Shown here one piece after another: positions 33,925 through 40,622 of a stretch of DNA of 40,622 nt. The notes beneath the pieces are model-generated. The model did no database searches and was not told the DNA's origin. It saw only the letters and a list, made by a program, of their open reading frames with translations. Each line of letters starts with the position of its first letter. Position 1 is the stretch's first letter. Source of the DNA: Chloroflexota bacterium. GTDB taxonomy: Bacteria; Chloroflexota; Anaerolineae; Aggregatilineales; Phototrophicaceae. Where the stretch lies: assembly GCA_003696565.1 (NCBI GenBank), contig RFHA01000003.1, positions 1 to 40,622 of the forward strand, given 5' to 3'. Both the position numbers and the translations under genes were made by a program.

Positions 33925-34626
33925 ATGCTGCTGCAAATTCGGGATTTACACACCAGCTACGGTGCTATCAAAGCATTGCGGGGGATTTCATTTGATATTG
34001 CAGATGGGCAAGTAGTCAGCTTGATTGGTGCCAATGGTGCAGGGAAATCGACCACATTGAACACCATCAGCGGCTTATTGCGTGCAGACCGGGGTGAAAT
34101 TTGGTTCATGGGGGAAAAAATCAACGGGTTGCGCCCAGACCAAATTGCTCAGCGGCGGCTGATCCAAGTACCAGAAGGGCGGCAGGTTATCGCCAATATG
34201 TCTGTCATGGAAAATTTGACGATTGGTACCCATATTCGTGGTGATGCTGAAATCGAGCAGGACTTGGAGAATATTTTTCGCCGTTTTCCTAGATTGAGCG
34301 AACGCCGTACCCAAAAAGCGGGCTTACTCAGTGGTGGTGAGCAGCAGATGCTGGCAGTGGGGCGGGCGTTGATGATGCGTCCACGCCTGTTGATGTTGGA
34401 TGAACCTAGTATGGGGCTTGCACCCTTACTTGTGAATGAAGTGTTCGCCATCATTGCGGAGATCAAAGCACAAGGTATTCCGATTTTGCTGGTGGAACAA
34501 AACGCCCGTAAAGCGTTACAGATTGCAGATTATGTGTACGTCATCGAACGCGGGCAAATTGTGAATCATGGCAGTGCGGCAGCGTTACAAGCCGATGCAA
34601 GCATCCTTGCAGCGTATTTAGGATGA
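33925..34626 (+). CDS. livF: Branched-chain amino acid ABC transporter ATPase LivF
   Basis: Second ATPase of the Liv importer, 233 residues. GANGAGKST, QVPEGRQVIANMSVMENL, LSGGEQQMLAVGRALM, LLMLDEPSMGLAP, and the H-loop switch VEQNARKAL are LivF features. The ATG follows the livG stop immediately, with GAGAGGA inside livG as ribosome site. The 3' end overlaps the 3' end of the opposing histidine kinase gene by 9 bases. Confidence 0.96.
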   Translation: MLLQIRDLHTSYGAIKALRGISFDIADGQVVSLIGANGAGKSTTLNTISGLLRADRGEIWFMGEKINGLRPDQIAQRRLIQVPEGRQVIANMSVMENLTIGTHIRGDAEIEQDLENIFRRFPRLSERRTQKAGLLSGGEQQMLAVGRALMMRPRLLMLDEPSMGLAPLLVNEVFAIIAEIKAQGIPILLVEQNARKALQIADYVYVIERGQIVNHGSAAALQADASILAAYLG

Positions 34627-36471
34627 GGAAACGGGCAATGTAAAACTGAATGTGCTACCCTGCCCAATCACACTTTCTACGCCGACCTCGCCGCCGAGCT
34701 TATTGACAATGCGCTGTACGATAGATAACCCTAAACCATGCCCTTCCACTTTGACTTGATTCAGGCGGGTGAATGGCGTAAAAACCCGCTGCTGCTCATC
34801 TGGTGTCAGTCCGCGCCCGTTATCCCGCACCCAAAAGCGTACCATTCCGTTCTTGGGGGCATCTGCGCCGATGTCAATTTTAGGCGGTTGCCCGCCATAT
34901 TTCAGCGCGTTGCTTAAGTAATTCATCCAAACTTCCTCTACCCAGGGGGTATAACCCATCACAGGGGGGAAGTCATCTACAACGATCTGTATGTCTGCCT
35001 GTGTTTCTTGGATCATAGGCAACAAGCGACGTTGACAATCTGCCACGATCATGTGCATATCCAACTCGGTAACCTCCGGCTGATCAATTTTATTGACACC
35101 AGCTAAGAGTAACAGCGCATCGATAATCTCACGCAGCTTATAGCCGCCTTCTAAAATTAGGTCGATATATCCCAAAATTTGTTCTTCGCTCATGCGGCTA
35201 TAATAATTTTTGATGAGGCTGGCAAACCCCATCATCCCAGCAATTGGATTTTTTAGGTCATGGGCAACTGTGTAAGCGAAAGCGTCTAGCTCTTCATTCC
35301 GTGCCTGAAGTTCTTGCATATATTGTTGGAGTTTTTCCTCAGATTGTTTGCGGTGGGTGATATCTTGTGCTGCGCCATAAATGTGGACAACACGCCCTGT
35401 TTCAGGGTCAATAATTGGGTGTCCATGATCTCTTAGCCAACGTATTTCACCGCTTTTTGTCACAATCCGAAACTCACTAATATCCACCATCCCCTGGAAT
35501 AAGCGTTGCATCCTGGCTTGGGCAATGGGTATATCATCCGGGTGGATCAACCGCATCCAACCATCTTGATCCATCTCCTCAAATGTGAACCCGGTAATAT
35601 CATGAAATGCCTGGGTACTCCAGTCTTTCTTAAGCGTGCCATCTGGCTGAACAATATACGAATAAGCATAATCAGAGATTGTGTTGGAAATGATCCGGTG
35701 GCGTTCTTCACTTTTTTCTAGCGCGTCACGCATCTGATGGGCTTCGGTCACATCGCGGTGTGTGCCAGCCATACGGCGGGGCATGCCGTCGACATCACGC
35801 ATCATTACCCGTCCACGTGCGCGGATCCAACGATATGTGCCGTCTTTACCACGTAGCCGATGATCTACTACATAGGGCATATCGCGCTCAATATGATCTT
35901 GTAAAGCTTGTTTTACCCGTGCCACATCATCGGGATGAATCAGTTTCATCCAGTTTTCACCTGTATGTGCAAATTCATCCGGCTCATAACCGAGCATCGT
36001 CATCCACCCCGGGCTGAAATACGCCTCATCGGTTACCATGTCCCAATTCCAAATGCCAACTTGGGATGCTTCTAATGCCAGTTGTAAATTTTCTTTGATA
36101 CGAGTCATTTCGGCTTCTCGTTGGCTGCGCCGAACAGACATCTTGACCAGTTGACGTAGTTTATACTTCAACACGGCAGGGCGTAATGGTAACACCAAAT
36201 AATCAGTGACGTTCATTTGATACAATGTTTCTAGCGTTGCGTCGTCCTCTTGTTCAATCAGCATCAAGCTAGGGATTGTTTGGCCTTGCTGTTGTAATTG
36301 TTGGCATATAGCCATGTCATCTGTTATCAATAAATCTGGTGAATGATCTTGTAGGGAGATGCTCAAATCTTCATGACATTGTAGGGTATAATTGTTCGCT
36401 TGTGTTACTTGCTCTACAATTGGTTGTAACTGAGGATCACGACAGATTAACAATACGATAATTTTATCCAT
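34618..36471 (-). CDS. Sensor histidine kinase: pseudo-receiver-PAS-PAS-HisKA-HATPase
   Basis: This 617-residue soluble kinase has no membrane segment. Residues 1-115 look like a response-regulator receiver with a possible acceptor Asp51 (LLITDDMA). The usual acidic pair is reduced to CRDP and the conserved Lys before Pro is Arg97 (LPLRP), so it may be degenerate. Two PAS domains with PAC ends follow (about 125-250 with GIWNWDMVTDEAYFSP, and 255-380). His404 in VAHDLKNPIAGMMGF is the phospho-acceptor. NALKYGG, RDNGRGLTPDEQ and GHGLGLSIVQRI are the ATPase boxes. It is divergent from pcrA and ends inside the end of livF. No response regulator is adjacent. Confidence 0.92.
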   Translation of the reverse strand: MDKIIVLLICRDPQLQPIVEQVTQANNYTLQCHEDLSISLQDHSPDLLITDDMAICQQLQQQGQTIPSLMLIEQEDDATLETLYQMNVTDYLVLPLRPAVLKYKLRQLVKMSVRRSQREAEMTRIKENLQLALEASQVGIWNWDMVTDEAYFSPGWMTMLGYEPDEFAHTGENWMKLIHPDDVARVKQALQDHIERDMPYVVDHRLRGKDGTYRWIRARGRVMMRDVDGMPRRMAGTHRDVTEAHQMRDALEKSEERHRIISNTISDYAYSYIVQPDGTLKKDWSTQAFHDITGFTFEEMDQDGWMRLIHPDDIPIAQARMQRLFQGMVDISEFRIVTKSGEIRWLRDHGHPIIDPETGRVVHIYGAAQDITHRKQSEEKLQQYMQELQARNEELDAFAYTVAHDLKNPIAGMMGFASLIKNYYSRMSEEQILGYIDLILEGGYKLREIIDALLLLAGVNKIDQPEVTELDMHMIVADCQRRLLPMIQETQADIQIVVDDFPPVMGYTPWVEEVWMNYLSNALKYGGQPPKIDIGADAPKNGMVRFWVRDNGRGLTPDEQQRVFTPFTRLNQVKVEGHGLGLSIVQRIVNKLGGEVGVESVIGQGSTFSFTLPVSSS

Positions 36472-36621
36472 TTATCACGCCTTTAAGCGGGTGTTCGTTT
36501 CTGGTTTGGATTCATGTGCTGTCCGGCTCTGGTCTGTTTGACGATGTTAGCAACGCAGAACTTGTGTTTATTTTAAACCACTTCAGCTAAATTTCACATA
36601 ATTATGTCAGGGATGTTTTTT

Positions 36622-38829
36622 ATGTCAGATTTATTAAAAGGACTCAATGAGCGTCAGCGTGCAGCTGTCACGGCTGGGATGGGACCGATATTGATTTTGG
36701 CTGGACCGGGTAGTGGCAAAACTCGTGTCTTAACGCATCGTATTGCCTATCTAATACAAGAAATGGGTGTCCCGCGTGAGGCGATTTTAGCTGTGACATT
36801 TACCAATAAAGCCGCCGGAGAGATGTTCCGCCGCACTCGCGATCTTTTAGGCGAACCGATTCTTAAGCGTAATTTAGGCACATTCCATGCTATTTGTGCG
36901 CGTTTGTTACGGGTAGAAGGGGATCATACGCCGTTCGGTCGGGATTATGTCATCTATGATACAGATGATCAAGAAGCTGTGATGAAGCAGGCGATCGCTG
37001 AGTTGAATATCGACCCTAAAAAATTCAATCCACGGCGTATCTTAGGGGCAATCTCTTCTGCTAAAAATCATCTGATTACCCCATCCAATTTTCAGGTGCT
37101 AGATTATTTTAGCGAAATTGTTCAACGTGCTTACCAGCGTTATCAGGCGATCTTATTGGATAACAATGCGTTGGATTTTGATGATTTACTGATGCAGATG
37201 GTACTGTTATTGCAAGAGAATCCCGCTGTCCGTCAAAAATATGAGCGAATGTATGATTTTATTCTGGTGGATGAATTCCAGGATACCAACCAAGCTCAAT
37301 ACCAATTGGTGACGATGCTAGGCGAGCCTTTACGGAATATCTTTGTGGTTGGGGATGAAGACCAGGGGATTTATGCCTTCCGTGGGGCAGACTATCGCAA
37401 TGTGTTGCAATTCCGGCAGGATTACCCGGATGCTCAAGTGATTTTGTTGGAGCAGAATTATCGTTCTACCCAGAAGATTTTGGATACTGCTCGCGCTATC
37501 ATTGATAAAAACCCCAACCGCACCCCAAAAGCATTATTTACGGAACGTGGAACGGGGAACCCAATTATAATCCAAGAGGCTTATAACGAAACATTTGAAG
37601 CGACTTTTATCGTTGAAGAAATTCAAACTCTGCGTGATCGCCACAAATATGATTGGAAAGATTTCGCTGTGATGTACCGCACGAATGCCCAATCTCGTGC
37701 TATTGAAGAAGCTTTCATTCGGGAAGGGATTCCCTATCGTTTGGTGGGGGGCGTGGGCTTTTATAAACGGCGCGAAGTCCGTGATCTTTTGGCATATTTA
37801 CGCTTTGTCAATAACGGTAATGATAAAATCAGCCTAGCACGAATTATCAACACCCCACGGCGCGGCATAGGAGAAAAATCTCTGGCGGATTTCCAACAAT
37901 GGGCATCGAATGATTGTGAAACCTACGATCAAGCTTTTGAGAAACTGTTACGCGGCGAGCCGTGCCCGTTGCCAACCCGTACCACCCGCTTATTTGCTGC
38001 GTTTGCACAGGATGTTGTTCGGTGGCGGGAGATTGCCGCCCAGGGCGATCTTGTTGCGTTGTTAGATCAAATCATGAGCGATATAGGCTATCACCTCTAT
38101 CTAAACGAGATTAGCGATAGCCAAGAACAACTGATTGACCGGATAGAAAACGTCCAGGAAATTAGAGGGTTATTGGCAGCAGCTTATGAAGCCAATTTAA
38201 GCCTGACAGAATTTTTAGCCGAACAATCCTTAGTGGCGGATGTTGATTCACTAACTGACGAGATGAACGCCGTCACCTTGTTAACGCTCCACGCTGCTAA
38301 AGGGCTAGAGTTTCCGGTGGTGTTTTTATCTGGTATTGAGGAAGGCATACTCCCACACAATCGTTCATTGGATGACCCAGATGGTTTAGCGGAAGAACGC
38401 CGCTTGATGTATGTCGGCGTGACTCGTGCCGAGGACTTATTGTATCTTACCTATGCCTTCCGGCGGCGGATGTGGGGCAGTGATATTACCAATATCCCTT
38501 CACGCTTTTTAGGCGATATTCCGACAGGTGTCCTTCAAAATGTTTCATCTGCACTCAAAAACCGCACTGCTCAACACCCCACCCGCGAGCAGACGCATTG
38601 GGATACCACGCCGATGCAGCCCAAAAGTGACCATCGACAAAAATTGCGTGATAAAATTGTCCCATTCCCCAGGTCTCGCAAAACGCGCTTTAAACCCAAC
38701 GACAAGGTGACACATCCAACATTTGGTGCAGGGCATGTGATTGAGTCTAAAATTGAAAGCGGTGTGGAGATGGTGACGGTTATTTTTAGCGGTGTGATTA
38801 AAAAGATTGATGCCGATTTCCTGGAATAG
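36622..38829 (+). CDS. pcrA: UvrD/PcrA-type superfamily 1A DNA helicase
   Basis: The 735-residue 3'-5' helicase has all SF1 motifs: LNERQRAAVTAG and AGPGSGKTRVLTHR (Walker A), TFTNKAAGEM, VDEFQDTNQAQY (motif II), VVGDEDQGIYAFRGAD, QNYRST, VTLLTLHAAKGLEFPVVF, and EERRLMYVGVTRA. A C-terminal Tudor-like domain (PNDKVTHPTFGAGHVIE), which docks PcrA to RNA polymerase, is present. It acts in nucleotide excision repair and in clearing transcription and recombination blocks. Upstream in-frame ATGs exist at 36604 and 36613; the one at 36622 has AGGGA at a proper distance. It stands alone. Confidence 0.96.
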   Translation: MSDLLKGLNERQRAAVTAGMGPILILAGPGSGKTRVLTHRIAYLIQEMGVPREAILAVTFTNKAAGEMFRRTRDLLGEPILKRNLGTFHAICARLLRVEGDHTPFGRDYVIYDTDDQEAVMKQAIAELNIDPKKFNPRRILGAISSAKNHLITPSNFQVLDYFSEIVQRAYQRYQAILLDNNALDFDDLLMQMVLLLQENPAVRQKYERMYDFILVDEFQDTNQAQYQLVTMLGEPLRNIFVVGDEDQGIYAFRGADYRNVLQFRQDYPDAQVILLEQNYRSTQKILDTARAIIDKNPNRTPKALFTERGTGNPIIIQEAYNETFEATFIVEEIQTLRDRHKYDWKDFAVMYRTNAQSRAIEEAFIREGIPYRLVGGVGFYKRREVRDLLAYLRFVNNGNDKISLARIINTPRRGIGEKSLADFQQWASNDCETYDQAFEKLLRGEPCPLPTRTTRLFAAFAQDVVRWREIAAQGDLVALLDQIMSDIGYHLYLNEISDSQEQLIDRIENVQEIRGLLAAAYEANLSLTEFLAEQSLVADVDSLTDEMNAVTLLTLHAAKGLEFPVVFLSGIEEGILPHNRSLDDPDGLAEERRLMYVGVTRAEDLLYLTYAFRRRMWGSDITNIPSRFLGDIPTGVLQNVSSALKNRTAQHPTREQTHWDTTPMQPKSDHRQKLRDKIVPFPRSRKTRFKPNDKVTHPTFGAGHVIESKIESGVEMVTVIFSGVIKKIDADFLE

Positions 38830-38923
38830 CTCTATTGCCTTAAATCACCTTTAAATTGTTCGATTTTTTCGTCATTTTGCGTTACATTGTTGGAAGTTTG
38901 TTTGTCACTGAAAGGATGAATTT

Positions 38924-39715
38924 ATGCCAATCGCTCAAATCAATTCTCAGGGCATTTTTTATGAAGATTCCGGTGGAGATGGAACACCAATCATCTTCAT
39001 GCACGGCTTTTTGTTTGATCATTCGATGTTTGATAGCCAGGTTAAAGCCCTTGCGCCGGATTATCGCTGTATCCGGTTTGATGCACGGGCGTGGGGGCAA
39101 ACTCAATGGGACGGTCAAGCCTTTGATTTATATGATACCGTTGCTGATTGTATTGGGTTGATGGATCACCTAGGGCTTGAAAAAGCGGTCATCGCCGGCA
39201 TGTCACAAGGGGGGTATGCTGCGATTCGCCTGGCAATTAAACACCCGGATCGTGTAGACAAGCTCATTTTGATGAGTACCTTTAAGGGGGTTCGCCCAGA
39301 TGACTTTAAATCGGTTTATACCGGTATCCGAGATACTTGGGTAGAAAATGGACCCATTGATCCCTTGTTAGATCAACTGATGACGGTGTTAATCGGTCCA
39401 AAAGAGCGTGTAAGCCAATTTTGGGATGCCTGGCGCGATAAATGGAAAACCGTTACCGGTAATCAGATGTTCCATGGTACCAACGCCTTGCTAGATCGTG
39501 ATCCTATCAGCGATGAACAAGTGCAAGGGATTCAACACCCGGTATTGATTACACACGGCACGGAAGACAATGGAATTCCAATTGCTTTGGCAGAACAAAT
39601 GGCAAAGCTATTGCCAAACGTTAAAAAATTCGTCAGAGTGCCAGATGCTGCTCACGCTGCTAACATGACAGACCCAGAATTGGTCAACCAGGCAATCCGT
39701 GAATTTTTGAGTTAA
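38924..39715 (+). CDS. Alpha/beta hydrolase
   Basis: The 263-residue enzyme has the alpha/beta-hydrolase fold: oxyanion stretch FMHGFLFDHSMF, nucleophile elbow GMSQGGYA with Ser94, Asp215 in THGTEDNGIP, and His244 in DAAHAANM. The likely substrate is an ester, lactone or related bond; the cap region gives no further hint. AAAGGA lies 7 bases before the ATG. It is cytoplasmic, with no signal peptide. Its stop codon overlaps the stop of the convergent carboxylase gene. Confidence 0.9.
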   Translation: MPIAQINSQGIFYEDSGGDGTPIIFMHGFLFDHSMFDSQVKALAPDYRCIRFDARAWGQTQWDGQAFDLYDTVADCIGLMDHLGLEKAVIAGMSQGGYAAIRLAIKHPDRVDKLILMSTFKGVRPDDFKSVYTGIRDTWVENGPIDPLLDQLMTVLIGPKERVSQFWDAWRDKWKTVTGNQMFHGTNALLDRDPISDEQVQGIQHPVLITHGTEDNGIPIALAEQMAKLLPNVKKFVRVPDAAHAANMTDPELVNQAIREFLS

Positions 39716-40622
39716 CGCCCTAACCGGAAATGATCTGCATGTGACCAGGGACTATAGCGATCTGCATCTGAATCGCCCTCTAGCGTCACACTAGCATTTG
39801 ATGATGCTTCCCCTAATGCTGCGGCGATCAACGCCATTGGTGGCAGGGGGGGCATCTCCGGCAATAAATCATGTAAATGATGATCCACATAAGCCGTATG
39901 AACTTCTCCCGCTTGGAACGCTGGATCATCCAAAATCGCTAACAGAAAATCAATGTTTGTTGTTGTGCCCAGGATGATTGTTTCACGTAATGCTTGCTTC
40001 ATCCGTTGGATTGCATCCTGGCGGGTTCGTCCATGTGTGATGATCTTTGCGACCATTGGATCATAATAGATTGTCACGGCATCGCCAGATTGCAACCCGG
40101 CATCTACTCGTACTCCTGGCATACTTGGTGGGATGAACGTGTGTACGGTGCCTGTGGCTGGTAGAAAGTCATTGCGTGCGTCTTCAGCATAGATACGACA
40201 TTCAATAGCGTGCCCCGTCTGATGCAGATCAGCTTGTTGGAACGGTAATGGCTCCCCAGCCGCTACCCGAAACTGTAATTGCACTAAATCCACCCCGGTG
40301 ACTAATTCTGTAATCGGGTGTTCAACTTGTAACCGTGTGTTCATCTCTAAAAAGTAAAACTCACGCGCTGGCGTGACGATAAACTCAACCGTACCAGCAT
40401 TACGATAATTCACCGCCCGTGCTGCATCCACCGCTGCCGCACAAATTGCTGCCCGTGTAGCAGCATCGAGCAGAGGCGAGGGGGTTTCCTCAATAATTTT
40501 TTGATGTCGCCGCTGTGTACTGCATTCCCGTTCAAACAAGTGCAGGGTGTTCCCATGCGAATCAGCAATAATTTGGACTTCGATATGCCGTCCTTGTTCG
40601 ATATAACGCTCTAAAAACACTC
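39712..40622 (-). CDS. Biotin carboxylase (acyl-CoA carboxylase subunit), C-terminal part
   Basis: The frame is open to the right edge, so the N-terminal part is missing; the apparent GTG start is only an internal Val. This is the ATP-grasp and C-terminal half of a biotin carboxylase: HIEVQIIADSHGN, ECSTQRRHQKIIEETPSP, FYFLEMNTRLQVEHPITE, GHAIECRIYAED and VTIYYDPMVAKIITHG. It carboxylates biotin on a carrier with ATP and bicarbonate for acetyl-, propionyl- or methylcrotonyl-CoA carboxylase. The protein ends at HADHFRLGR, a wording like the junction to the BT domain in larger alpha subunits, and lacks a biotinyl domain. A separate carrier protein is therefore expected. Confidence 0.93.
   Translation of the reverse strand, partial: VFLERYIEQGRHIEVQIIADSHGNTLHLFERECSTQRRHQKIIEETPSPLLDAATRAAICAAAVDAARAVNYRNAGTVEFIVTPAREFYFLEMNTRLQVEHPITELVTGVDLVQLQFRVAAGEPLPFQQADLHQTGHAIECRIYAEDARNDFLPATGTVHTFIPPSMPGVRVDAGLQSGDAVTIYYDPMVAKIITHGRTRQDAIQRMKQALRETIILGTTTNIDFLLAILDDPAFQAGEVHTAYVDHHLHDLLPEMPPLPPMALIAAALGEASSNASVTLEGDSDADRYSPWSHADHFRLGR

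Noticed and set aside
1-40622. Search for CRISPR arrays, insertion sequences, integrases, phage genes and toxin-antitoxin pairs
   Set aside because: No repeated spacer pattern, transposase or integrase motif, or small paired genes of that type were seen.

Overview
This window looks like a stretch of chromosome from an environmental bacterium of moderate GC content, most likely a member of the Chloroflexota (Anaerolineae-like). That placement is an inference. It rests on the mix of genes: actinobacterial-type inositol-phosphate synthase, a CarD-like factor, an eukaryotic-type Ser/Thr kinase, FHA and STAS-like proteins, large multi-PAS/GAF histidine kinases, a Ycf45/R3H ATPase and a membrane PIN-TRAM protein. 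No phage, transposase, CRISPR array or rRNA is visible. Genes are densely packed on both strands, and only one gap exceeds 300 bases (upstream of ino1).

Left part (1-5.5 kb): the N-terminal 635 residues of a large polyketide/polyunsaturated-fatty-acid-synthase-like protein (KS plus the start of AT) run off the left edge. Behind it come a Nudix hydrolase and an IolC-like PfkB sugar kinase on the same strand. A divergent TPR protein then faces an FHA protein with a STAS-like N-terminal domain.

Housekeeping and signalling (5.6-19.2 kb): frr-uppS form an operon. They are followed by a membrane PIN-TRAM protein, a secreted or anchored PsbP-like protein, a small STAS-like protein, an M24 peptidase, a GNAT-like protein, a Ycf45-type R3H ATPase and a membrane Ser/Thr kinase. 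A solitary tRNA-Ser(GGA) has its own promoter and terminator. A CarD-like factor is coupled to a C45 peptidase-like enzyme. Then come ino1 and another STAS-like protein.

Stress and sensing (19.3-27.2 kb): groES-groEL are controlled by a good promoter and a near-perfect CIRCE operator. A flavodoxin-fold quinone reductase follows, then two tandem paralogous histidine kinases with different membrane sensors and no response regulator nearby.

Right part (27.2-40.6 kb): a tight minus-strand operon encodes a MoxR ATPase, an ABC-2-type permease with no ABC ATPase, a membrane protein with a Q/S/G-rich tail, and a YdcF-like protein. It is divergent from livM-livG-livF, which lacks livH and a binding protein. 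A third PAS histidine kinase overlaps livF tail to tail. The region closes with pcrA/uvrD, an alpha/beta hydrolase and the C-terminal part of a biotin carboxylase that runs off the right edge.

The most interesting non-routine signals are the MoxR/ABC-2/low-complexity operon, the recurrent STAS-like domain (two stand-alone copies and one FHA fusion), the shared PsbP-like extracytoplasmic domain, and the PfaA-like synthase in this context.
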